Below, piece by piece: positions 8,975 to 15,948 of a stretch of 64,000 nucleotides of DNA (its first letter is position 1; the number at the start of each line of letters is the position of its first letter). The DNA is from CALMEC01 sp963706315 (GTDB lineage: Bacteria; Actinomycetota; Thermoleophilia; Miltoncostaeales; Miltoncostaeaceae), in contig CAVPMA010000014.1 of NCBI GenBank assembly GCA_963706315.1, forward strand, positions 248,001 to 312,000. Reading direction: 5' to 3'. The notes below the pieces were generated by a model. It was not told the origin of the DNA and did no database searches. It worked only from the letters and a program-made list of their open reading frames with translations. The position numbers and the translations under genes are program-made.

Positions 8975-9991
8975 ATGACCCCGCTCTCGGTCCTCGATCT
9001 CACCCCGGTGCCGGCCGGCGCGACGGCCGGCGACGCGATCGGCAACACCGTCGACCTGGCCCGCCACGCCGACCGCCTCGGATACGCCCGCTACTGGGTC
9101 GCGGAGCACCACAACACCCCCGGCATGGCCTGCCCCGCGCCGCCGGTCATGATCGGGCGGATCGCCGACGCCACCGAGCGTATCCGCGTGGGGTCGGGCG
9201 GCGTGATGCTCCCGAACCACAGCGCCCTGCACACTGCGGAGACGTTCCGCGTGCTCGAAGCGCTCCACCCCGGCCGGATCGATCTCGGCATCGGCCGTGC
9301 CCCCGGCACGGACCCCACCACGGCATTCGCGCTACGGCGGGGCGCCCAGGACGCGAATGACTTTCCGAGCCAGCTGGCCGAGCTCTTCGCGTTCGCCGGC
9401 GGGGGATTTTCCGACGACCATCCCTACCGGGCGGTGCGTGCCGAGCCGGCGGAGCTGCCGCTGCCGCCGGTGTGGATCCTGGGATCCAGCGAGTACGGGG
9501 CGCAGGTTGCGGCGGCGCTTGGCCTGGGGTTCGCGTTCGCGCGGCACCTCAACCCGCGCGGCGCGACCGGCGCAATGCGCCGCTACCGGGAGGAGTTCCG
9601 GCCGTCGGCGCAGCGCTCGGAGCCGTATGCGATCCTGACGGTATCGGCGATCTGCGCCGATCGAGCCGAGCGGGCGCAGGAGCTGGCTCTGTCGCTCGGG
9701 CTCGGCGTGGTCCGTATGCGTCAGGGCCGTGCCGGCAAGCTCCCCACCCCGGAGGAGGCGGCGGCGCACGCGTGGACCGACGACGAGTCGGACCAGCTGC
9801 GTCGGTACCGACGGGCGCAAGTGCTCGGCACGCCCGCCGAGGTGCGGGACGGCATTCTGGAACTGGTGGGCGACACCGGCGCCGACGAGGTGATGATCAT
9901 GACCACCGTGCACGACCACGCGGAGCGCAAGCGCTCGTACGAGCTCATCGCCGATGCGTTCGGCCTCGCACGCGGCAGGGAGGCTGCGTAG
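8975..9991 (+). CDS. Luciferase-like (LLM class) flavin-dependent oxidoreductase
   Basis: A 338-residue TIM-barrel flavoprotein of the bacterial luciferase superfamily. It begins MTPLSVLDLTPV and shows the family landmarks YWVAEHHN, GSGGVMLPNHS, GRIDLGIGRAPGTD and ILGSSEYGAQVAAALGLGFA. These match the group of alkanal-monooxygenase-like proteins with one chain type that use FMN or F420. The substrate is not deducible. The ATG at 8975 is preferred to the GTG at 8963. It lies 13 bp after ogt and may be read with the repair operon, but its function seems unrelated. A strong hairpin follows its stop codon. Confidence 0.9.
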   Translation: MTPLSVLDLTPVPAGATAGDAIGNTVDLARHADRLGYARYWVAEHHNTPGMACPAPPVMIGRIADATERIRVGSGGVMLPNHSALHTAETFRVLEALHPGRIDLGIGRAPGTDPTTAFALRRGAQDANDFPSQLAELFAFAGGGFSDDHPYRAVRAEPAELPLPPVWILGSSEYGAQVAAALGLGFAFARHLNPRGATGAMRRYREEFRPSAQRSEPYAILTVSAICADRAERAQELALSLGLGVVRMRQGRAGKLPTPEEAAAHAWTDDESDQLRRYRRAQVLGTPAEVRDGILELVGDTGADEVMIMTTVHDHAERKRSYELIADAFGLARGREAA

Positions 9992-9992
9992 A

Positions 9993-10014
9993 CCGGCGGC
10001 CGTTGGGCCGCCGG
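9993..10014. terminator. Hairpin between convergent genes
   Basis: CCGGCGGCC-GTTG-GGCCGCCGG forms a perfect 9-bp stem with a 4-base loop directly after the LLM oxidoreductase stop and 20 bp before the end of the convergent ArsR-AHSA1 gene. There is no U tract, so it is a candidate bidirectional terminator rather than a classical one. Confidence 0.5.
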
Positions 10015-10033
10015 CCCGTTCGGCAGCCCTGAG

Positions 10034-10780
10034 TCATCCGTACCTCAGCGAGCCGGGGGTCGTGAGGAGCTCGCCCGTCTCGAGCCAGGTCTTCAGACCG
10101 GAGAGGATCATCGGCCAGCCGCCGTACAGCTCGTTGTTGGCGCCCTCGCGAAGCTGATCGTGGGTCACGGTGAGCCGGCACGAGTCGGCGACGGGCTCGA
10201 TCTCCCAGGTGACGCGCGACGTGCCCTCGGCCTTCACCTCGTCGCTCCACAGCGCGACCATCGTCTGGACGAGGCGGCGCGGGGGATCGACCTCGAGGAC
10301 CTCCCCCTCGCCGAGGAGCCCGCCCGGGTGGTGGAGCTCGATCCGTGAGCCCGGTGTCCAGTCGGACGTGACACGGGCGCCGAACGTGTACTTGCTGCGG
10401 ATCTCGGGGTCGGTGATGGCGTCCCAGAGCCGCTCCGGGGTGGTGCGGATGTAGATCTCGAATACCTTCTCCATCGGAGTCTCCAGTCGGGTCTTGAGGC
10501 CGCTGAGCCCCTCGGCCCAGGGCTCCGCGTACTTGCTCACCCAGCGGTCGTGGACGAGCCGGATGGGGACCGGGTTCAGGAAGTGCAGCTTCTCGCGACC
10601 CCGCCGCTTGGTGACCACCAGGCCCGCCTCCTCGAGTTGCTTGAGGTGCTTCATGACGCCGAATCGGCTCATGGCGAAGCGCTCCTCGAGCTCGCTGAGC
10701 GTCTGCCCGTCGTTGCGGAAGAGCTCGTCCAGCAGGCTGCGTCGGGTCGGGTCGGCGAGGGCTTTGAACACCGCGTCCAT
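10034..10780 (-). CDS. ArsR-family repressor fused to AHSA1/SRPBCC ligand-binding domain
   Basis: A 248-residue two-domain protein. Residues 1-95 are an ArsR winged helix (ALADPTRRSLLDELF, then FGVMKHLKQLEEAGLVV with the recognition helix). Residues 105-248 are an AHSA1/START-like fold beginning KVFEIYIRTTPERLWDAITD and including WEIEPVADSCRLTVTHDQL. AHSA1 domains hold hydrophobic ligands, so a ligand-controlled repressor is likely. Separate adjacent ArsR and AHSA1 genes are common; here they are one protein. A palindrome lies 14 bp upstream of the start, consistent with autorepression. Confidence 0.88.
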   Translation of the reverse strand: MDAVFKALADPTRRSLLDELFRNDGQTLSELEERFAMSRFGVMKHLKQLEEAGLVVTKRRGREKLHFLNPVPIRLVHDRWVSKYAEPWAEGLSGLKTRLETPMEKVFEIYIRTTPERLWDAITDPEIRSKYTFGARVTSDWTPGSRIELHHPGGLLGEGEVLEVDPPRRLVQTMVALWSDEVKAEGTSRVTWEIEPVADSCRLTVTHDQLREGANNELYGGWPMILSGLKTWLETGELLTTPGSLRYG

Positions 10781-10793
10781 GCCCCGACAATAG

Positions 10794-10809
10794 GTGACTG
10801 ATTAGTCAC
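10794..10809. promoter_or_regulatory. Palindromic operator upstream of the ArsR-AHSA1 gene
   Basis: GTGACT-GATT-AGTCAC has perfect 6-bp arms around a 4-base centre. It sits 14-29 bp upstream of the ArsR-AHSA1 start codon, the usual place for an ArsR autoregulatory site, and is A+T richer than its surroundings. The centre of the site probably overlaps the promoter. Binding is inferred from position and symmetry only. Confidence 0.55.
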
Positions 10810-10847
10810 ATGTCAACCCCCGCCGGGGTGCGCGAGGGGGGGCGTCG

Positions 10848-11420
10848 TCAGGTGACGCCGACGATGGACCGCATGAGGTCGCCGAGGCGCCGTGTGCGCC
10901 GGTCGTCGGCGCCCATGATGCGGATGCTCCAGCTCGTGACGGCGGGGACGTCGAGATCCCTGGCGGTGATGAACAGCATCTGCTCGATGTCGAGCCAGTC
11001 CTTGCGGCGGTCGAACACCGCCTTGCAGACGATGAGGTGCTCCGGCGCGAGGATCGGGATGCGGGCGTCGCCGAAGGGCACGAACCGGCGCGACGCCTCA
11101 CACGCCACGTGGAACGGGTCGTACGCGAAGAACAGATCGAGCGGTGAGCGACCCCACCGCAGGCGCAGCTGGCCGTCGCGGCGCGCATCGGCGAGCGCGG
11201 CGGCCCGATCGATGGGAACCCCGAGCGAGCCGATCGCGTCGAGCGCGCGCCCGGCGCGGCGGGGCGGCACGAAGATGTTGACGTCGACGTCGATCGTCGC
11301 GCGCGGCTCGGCGTAGTAGGCGAGCGCGAGGGCACCCCCGAAGGCATGACCCACCGCGGCGTCGTCGAGTGTCCGGTGGACCAGGACGATCTTCTCGTCG
11401 AGTGCGGGCTCTGTGGTCAC
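10848..11420 (-). CDS. Nucleotidyltransferase fold protein (AbiEii/MenT-like)
   Basis: A 190-residue protein with the minimal nucleotidyltransferase signature GGALALAYYAEPRATIDVDV (GG near the start, then the DxD metal site as DVD). Similar proteins are toxin-side enzymes of AbiE/MenAT-type pairs that modify tRNA ends, but many such stand-alone proteins have no proven role. Its ATG overlaps the stop of the upstream gene by four bases (ATGA), so the two are one operon. With the palindrome at the upstream promoter the pair has the layout of a toxin-antitoxin module; this is inference. Confidence 0.75.
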   Translation of the reverse strand: MTTEPALDEKIVLVHRTLDDAAVGHAFGGALALAYYAEPRATIDVDVNIFVPPRRAGRALDAIGSLGVPIDRAAALADARRDGQLRLRWGRSPLDLFFAYDPFHVACEASRRFVPFGDARIPILAPEHLIVCKAVFDRRKDWLDIEQMLFITARDLDVPAVTSWSIRIMGADDRRTRRLGDLMRSIVGVT

Positions 11421-11896
11421 GGCCGTGCGGATGCGATGCGGGGGAAGCGCTTGCCGCGCCGCGGGGGCCGGCGCGGAATGCGATCGGTGAGCCGCAAGAG
11501 ATCACGGAGCGCGTCGCCGCGCTCCTGCAGGCTTGCGCCGAACCAGTCCGACAGCGGGGCCAGGGTGTCGGGCGTAGCCACGGCGCGGCCTGCGAGGCGG
11601 TCGGCGAGCACGCCGGCCAGGACCGGGGGCACGTCGTGACCAGACTCGAGGTCGGCCAGGAGCCGCCAGCCGAGCCGTGCCGTGGCACCAACGGCGCGCG
11701 GCGCGCCCAGCTGGAGCGCCCGGAGGTCGACACGCTCGCGGTCGAACGGGGTGGTTGCCCGGGACTGGGCGCGGTCGAGCACCTCATCCGACAGCTCACG
11801 GAACGTCGCCAGGGTGCGCGCCCGCGGCCCCCGCGGTGTCCCAACGCTCTCACGGATCTCGAAACGCCCGTCACGCCGTGCCACGACAAACGTCAT
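11417..11896 (-). CDS. Unrecognised protein, upstream partner of the nucleotidyltransferase
   Basis: A 159-residue protein beginning MTFVVARRDGRFEIRESVGT. The first 45 residues resemble a short beta-strand module (ESVGTPRGPRARTLATF) seen on small regulators; the middle is helical and the C-terminus is very basic (RIPRRPPRRGKRFPRI), suitable for nucleic-acid contact. I do not recognise the family. The ATG at 11896 is preferred over an upstream in-frame start because an inverted repeat covers exactly this start codon, as expected for autoregulation. Overlaps the nucleotidyltransferase start by four bases. Likely the antitoxin-like or regulatory half of the pair. Confidence 0.7.
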   Translation of the reverse strand: MTFVVARRDGRFEIRESVGTPRGPRARTLATFRELSDEVLDRAQSRATTPFDRERVDLRALQLGAPRAVGATARLGWRLLADLESGHDVPPVLAGVLADRLAGRAVATPDTLAPLSDWFGASLQERGDALRDLLRLTDRIPRRPPRRGKRFPRIASARP

Positions 11897-11916
11897 AGTG
11901 GTCAATCTACCACTAT
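11895..11916. promoter_or_regulatory. Inverted repeat at the start of the nucleotidyltransferase operon
   Basis: ATAGTGGT-CAATCT-ACCACTAT on the plus strand has perfect 8-bp arms and a 6-base spacer. The left arm overlaps the start codon of the 159-residue gene read on the minus strand. Bound protein would block the promoter or the ribosome site, so this is a good candidate for operon autoregulation. Confidence 0.6.
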
Positions 11917-11981
11917 CAGGCCCAACTGCGGAATGTGCGAGCCGTCCGCGCGTCACCCGGCGGGGCTGCTATGAACCGACC

Positions 11982-12767
11982 ATGGGGGCATTGCGAACGA
12001 CCACCCGGCGAACCCTCGTTGCCGCCGTGGCCGGCCTGGCCGCGGCCGCAGGCCTGGTGGGCGGGCACGGCGCCCGCGGGGCGGCGAGCGGTGGAGTCGA
12101 GCTCTTGCCGGATCTCCTGCAGGAGCGCCCGCAGGATCTTTCGGTGCAGCGTGTTCGCGGCCGGCAGCTGCTGGGCTTTCGCTCGGCGGTGCAGAACGTC
12201 GGCGACGGGCCGCTCATCATCGTCGGATCGCGAGCCAGCCGGGCGACGCGGGACATGCAGGCGAGCCAGCTCGTGCTGCGGGCCGGGGGAACCCTGCGCC
12301 GCGTCGCGGGGACCGGGTTCCTTCGCTACGTGCCGTCGCCCGACCACTCCCATTGGCATTTCCTGCCGTTCGAGCGGTACGAGCTGCGGTCGGTGGCGAC
12401 GGGCGCCCGGATCGTGCGCGATCGCAAGAGCGGCTTCTGCCTCGGTGATCGCTACCGGGTCGAGCCGCGCCCTGCGAATGCCGTCGCCGCGCCGATCTTC
12501 GCGAGCCGGTGCGGGCTCAACCGGCCGACGCTGCTGCAGATCCGGGAGGGGATCTCGGTGGGGTGGGCGGACGACTACGCCGCATACCTCGACAGCCAGC
12601 ACATCGACGTGACCGACGTGCCGGCCGGCCGCTACCTGCTGGTGCACACGGTCAATCCGACCGGGCGTATCGTGGAGCGGAGCCGCGCCAACAACGAGGC
12701 GTCGGTGCGAGTCGCCCTGACGCGGTCCGCGGGGCGGGTACACGTGAAGCTCCTGCCGCCGGCCTAG
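11982..12767 (+). CDS. Secreted lysyl-oxidase-like protein
   Basis: A 261-residue exported protein. The N-terminus MGALRTTTRRTLVAAVAGLA has the two-Arg region and hydrophobic core of a Sec or weak Tat signal, ending near HGARGAAS. The mature part matches the bacterial lysyl oxidase family: LGFRSAVQNVGDGPLIIVGS, then the copper-site DHSHWHF (three His in HxHxH), GFCLGDRY, CGLNRP, GISVGWADDYAAYLDSQ and YLLVHTVNP. The animal enzymes oxidise lysine amines with copper and a lysine-tyrosyl quinone to cross-link matrix; the substrate of bacterial ones is mostly unknown. Convergent with the cytochrome P460 gene. Confidence 0.85.
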   Translation: MGALRTTTRRTLVAAVAGLAAAAGLVGGHGARGAASGGVELLPDLLQERPQDLSVQRVRGRQLLGFRSAVQNVGDGPLIIVGSRASRATRDMQASQLVLRAGGTLRRVAGTGFLRYVPSPDHSHWHFLPFERYELRSVATGARIVRDRKSGFCLGDRYRVEPRPANAVAAPIFASRCGLNRPTLLQIREGISVGWADDYAAYLDSQHIDVTDVPAGRYLLVHTVNPTGRIVERSRANNEASVRVALTRSAGRVHVKLLPPA

Positions 12768-12785
12768 CGGACGGCCTCTCCGCCG

Positions 12786-13394
12786 TCAGCGAAGGGAGTG
12801 GAAGACCCAGTCGGTCGATTGGCGGGCGTTGGCGTTCATGTGGCAGCCGGCGCAGCCCGATTCCGGGAAGTTGACCTTGGCGAACGGCTCGCCGGCGCTC
12901 GCGCGGTTGTACTCTGCGTAGCGCCACCCACCGGTGGCGGCGTCGTTCGCACGCACCTTCTCCATGATCGCCACCAGCGTGATCTCGCCGTCGGTGCGCC
13001 CCTCCTTCACGACGACCGTGCCACGGGGGTACGGGAAGCGCTGGGTCCCGCCGGCGACCAACTCGGCTCTGGGTGGGCTGGCGAAGATGCGCTTGGTGCC
13101 GGCATGCGCGCCGCCGAGGCTGCGCAATTCGGTCCGGGGCGGCTCGGGGAGCCGCGTCCACGTGAGATAGCCCTCGATCAGAGCGGTGTCGGCGGTAGCG
13201 ATCCCAACCAGGTCCGACGTGGCACGCGGCGACGGCTCGGGCGGGGCGGTCGTGGTCGTCGCCATGGCCGGCTGCGTGGCGGCGGCCGTGGTCGGGGCGT
13301 CGGTCGACGTGTCGCCGCCGCCGCAGCCTGCGACGGGCAGGGCGAGGACCACGGCGCCACATCCGGCGCCAAGCGATGCGGCGATCCGCCTCAT
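12786..13394 (-). CDS. Cytochrome P460-domain lipoprotein
   Basis: A 202-residue exported haem protein. The signal MRRIAASLGAGCGAVVLALPVAGC ends in a lipobox-like VAGC, followed by a Thr/Ala linker and a P460 domain. One CxxCH haem site is present (SGCAGCHMNANARQSTDWVF, near the C-terminus), and the segment PYPRGTVVVKEG matches the family core. Cytochromes P460 oxidise hydroxylamine or related nitrogen compounds, but many actinobacterial members are uncharacterised; the cross-linking Lys cannot be assigned with certainty. Its ATG overlaps the stop of the antiporter remnant (ATGA), so they were one operon. Confidence 0.8.
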   Translation of the reverse strand: MRRIAASLGAGCGAVVLALPVAGCGGGDTSTDAPTTAAATQPAMATTTTAPPEPSPRATSDLVGIATADTALIEGYLTWTRLPEPPRTELRSLGGAHAGTKRIFASPPRAELVAGGTQRFPYPRGTVVVKEGRTDGEITLVAIMEKVRANDAATGGWRYAEYNRASAGEPFAKVNFPESGCAGCHMNANARQSTDWVFHSLR

Positions 13395-13991
13395 GCGATG
13401 GGGCTCGGCAGCGGAGTGGAGGCCTCGGCGCGCGGCTCGCTCGGCTGACGCAGGATCGTGAGTCCGAGCAGCGGGAAGATCAGCACCGATAGGAGGCCTG
13501 CGGCGAGAAGTGCAGCGGCGGCCGATGCGGAGATCGCGCCGATCTCGAGGCCTATGGCCGTCGCCGCGACGATGAACGGCCTTGAGCACCGGCACGATCA
13601 CGCCGAGCGACGTCGCGGTGAGGATGATGGCGATGAGGAGCGGCCGGTCGACGAGCCCGACGGCGGAGAGGAGGTAGCCGACGCTCAGGGCGATCGCGAT
13701 GGAGACGCCGAAGCCGATCGCCGCGAGGCGAGGCGTTCGGCCGCGCAGCTTGTCCGGGTCGATCTCGAGGCCCGCCAGGAACAGGAGGAAAGCGAGCCCG
13801 ACGGTGGCGAGGATTGCGATCGGCTCGTTGATCTGGACCCAGTCCAGCACGGAGGGGCCGATCACGATGCCGGCGACGATCTCCAGCACCACCGCCGGCA
13901 GGCGCAGGCGCGGCGCGAGGCCGAGCACGAGCGGCGCGGCGAACGCCACGGCCACGACGATGAGCAGGTCGGTGAATCCACTGTCAGGCAC
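13391..13991 (-). pseudogene. CPA2/Kef-type cation:proton antiporter with large internal deletion
   Basis: The N-terminal part (GTG start at 13991) reads as the first membrane helices of a Kef/NapA-type antiporter: LRLPAVVLEIVAGIVIGPSV, FLLFLAGLEIDPDKL, ILTATSLGVIVPVL. At about 13580 the frame breaks, and the next frame continues FIVAATAIGLEIGAISASAA, LLAAGLLSVLIFPLLGL, which is the last part of the same membrane domain. Roughly 170 residues of the usual domain between these points are missing and the join is out of frame. The stop at 13391 still overlaps the P460 start, so the gene was once intact here. It cannot make a working transporter. Confidence 0.8.
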
Positions 13992-14715
13992 GGGTATCTC
14001 CGTCGTCGACGCTCGCCGCAGCGTCGGTGTCGAGCACCCACGTCGTGTTCGCGGCGGGAAGCAGGCTTGCGGGAATGCGCCGGTCGGGCGACTCGAGGGC
14101 GGCGGCCACGGCGGCGGCCTTGCCGGGGCCCGTGGCGAGCACCACGCGGGCACGGGCCGCGGCGAGCACCGGCATGGTGAGGCTGATTCGCACGGGCGGC
14201 GGCTTGGGCGCATCGGCCACCACCACGCACGCGGAGCCACTCGCGGAGAGGCCCGGCCCGTCGGGGAAGAGCGACGCCGTGTGCCCGTCCTCGCCGAGGC
14301 CCAGGAAGGCGATGTCGAGGATGGGCGTGCCGAGGGCGTCGGCCGGCAGCAGGCGCATCAACTCGGCGTCGTACTCGACGCAGGCGGCGTCCGCGCCGAG
14401 CGCCGTGGGAACCGGGTGCACCTGTTCGGGTGGCAGCCTCACGCGGGCGACGAGCGATTCGTCGACCATCCGGGCGTTCGCGTCGGGATCATCGAGGTCG
14501 ACGACGCGCTCGTCGCCGAACCACAGGTGGATTCCGGCCCAGTCGCCGATCAATGCCGAGAGGGCGTCATAGGTGTGGCGGGGCGTGTTGCCCCCCGCGA
14601 GGGCGATGTGAACAGCGCCGGCCCGCCGCCGCCGGTCGGCGATGAGCTCGGCCAGCAGCCGCGCGGCCGCGACGGCCGCGTCGGTGGGGGTCTGGGCGAT
14701 GATCAGCCGGGGCAT
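13984..14715 (-). CDS. pgl: 6-phosphogluconolactonase
   Basis: A 243-residue enzyme of the DevB type that hydrolyses 6-phosphogluconolactone in the oxidative pentose phosphate pathway. Landmarks are IALAGGNTPRHTYDAL, WAGIHLWFGDERVVDLDDPD, ILDIAFLGLGEDGHTASLFP and RISLTMPVLAAARARVVLAT. Length is normal. The last bases overlap the GTG start of the antiporter remnant. It is divergent from the mutarotase, with a 143-bp shared upstream region. Zwf and gnd are not in the window. The nearby glucose dehydrogenase remnant and GH15 enzyme suggest a region devoted to glucose handling. Confidence 0.93.
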   Translation of the reverse strand: MPRLIIAQTPTDAAVAAARLLAELIADRRRRAGAVHIALAGGNTPRHTYDALSALIGDWAGIHLWFGDERVVDLDDPDANARMVDESLVARVRLPPEQVHPVPTALGADAACVEYDAELMRLLPADALGTPILDIAFLGLGEDGHTASLFPDGPGLSASGSACVVVADAPKPPPVRISLTMPVLAAARARVVLATGPGKAAAVAAALESPDRRIPASLLPAANTTWVLDTDAAASVDDGDTRA

Positions 14716-14858
14716 CGGGGCCTCCCATGGGGGTCGCGTTGCGGTTGCGCGCATTCTTGCTGTCGCCACGGCCATGGGAAGGACTGTCCCGCGGGCGGAT
14801 GTCGTGTTACGGTCCGGCGGTCGTGTAACGCCCCGGCCCGCCGGACGCACCGATCGGC

Positions 14859-15809
14859 ATGGCAATCGTGTTCCACCATCGCGTCGAGCGCATCGAGCTC
14901 GCGGAGCGCATCGCGTACGTCCTCGAGGGCGATGACGGGTTTCGCGCGACCGTCGTCCCCGATCTGGGGATGCTGTGCTGGTCGCTCCAGCACGACGGCG
15001 TCGAGCTCCTCGGACAGCCGCACGGGCTGGAGGAATTCGCGCGCCACTGGGCGACGACGGGCATCCCGCTGCTCCACCCCTGGGCCAACCGGCTCGCGGG
15101 CGACCGGCTCGTCGGTGCCGACCGCCCGACGATCGACCCGGCGTCACCGCTCGTACCGATCGACGCGAACGGGCTGCCGATCCACGGGCTCAACCTGGCC
15201 GACGCCGGGTGGGTCGTGTCGACCCGGTCTGACGGTGGCTCGGCCGGTGTCAAGGGGCACCTGAGCTTCCAGGCTCGCGAGCTGCTCGCGGCCTTCCCGT
15301 TTCCTCACGAGCTCACGATCTCCGCCACCGTCACCGGGCGCAGGCTCTCGGTGACCACCGAGGTGGCGGCGACGTCGGATCGATCGGTGCCGGTGTCGTT
15401 CGGTTGGCATCCGTACTTCCGCCTTGCGGGCGTACCCCGCAGGCAGTGGCAGGTGTCGCTGCCCGTGCGCCGGCGAGCCCGTCTGGATGGACGGATGATC
15501 CCGACGGGCCGCGACATGCCCGTTGAGCCGTTCGATGGGACGCTCGGCTCACGTGCGTTCGACGACCTGTTCACCGAGCTCGAGCCCGACCCGGTGTTCG
15601 TGCTCGAGGGCGGGGGCCGGCGGATCGAGGTGGCGATGGGCGACGGGTACTCGATGGCGCAGGTCTACGCGCCGATCGAGCGTGACGTCGTGGCGTTCGA
15701 GCCCATGACCGCTCCGGGGAACGCGCTCGTGAGCGGCGACGGCCTGCGATGGGTCGCCCCCGGTGAGAGGTTCACGGCGGCGTTTGCCGTCACCGCCGCC
15801 GAAGGATAG
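14859..15809 (+). CDS. Aldose 1-epimerase (galactose mutarotase family)
   Basis: A 316-residue beta-sandwich protein. Family landmarks: LLHPWANRLAGDRL (sugar-contacting Asn-Arg), GLPIHGLNLADAGW (the catalytic-type His is in PIHGL), VSFGWHPYFRLAG (second His) and MAQVYAPIERDVVAFEPMTA (catalytic-type Glu). It interconverts anomers of glucose or galactose. It sits in a sugar-metabolism neighbourhood, divergent from pgl and convergent with the GH15 gene, whose product releases glucose. Sub-family (hexose versus hexose-6-phosphate mutarotase) is not decided. Confidence 0.88.
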   Translation: MAIVFHHRVERIELAERIAYVLEGDDGFRATVVPDLGMLCWSLQHDGVELLGQPHGLEEFARHWATTGIPLLHPWANRLAGDRLVGADRPTIDPASPLVPIDANGLPIHGLNLADAGWVVSTRSDGGSAGVKGHLSFQARELLAAFPFPHELTISATVTGRRLSVTTEVAATSDRSVPVSFGWHPYFRLAGVPRRQWQVSLPVRRRARLDGRMIPTGRDMPVEPFDGTLGSRAFDDLFTELEPDPVFVLEGGGRRIEVAMGDGYSMAQVYAPIERDVVAFEPMTAPGNALVSGDGLRWVAPGERFTAAFAVTAAEG

Positions 15810-15948
15810 GCCACTCAGGTTCAACTCGAGCTTGAATCTCCCCGGCGGCCTCCGACCGGCCGCGCCGGCGCCGACTCATCCCGCGCCTGCCGATTGGCCG
15901 CTCCGGCCGACTCGCGGGAGGGGAGGCCCGGCCCCGAGGTGCGGGTCG

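Noticed and set aside
13391..14240. Single 484-residue minus-strand frame joining antiporter and cytochrome P460
   Set aside because: It only exists because of the out-of-frame deletion; P460 has its own start at 13394 and signal peptide.
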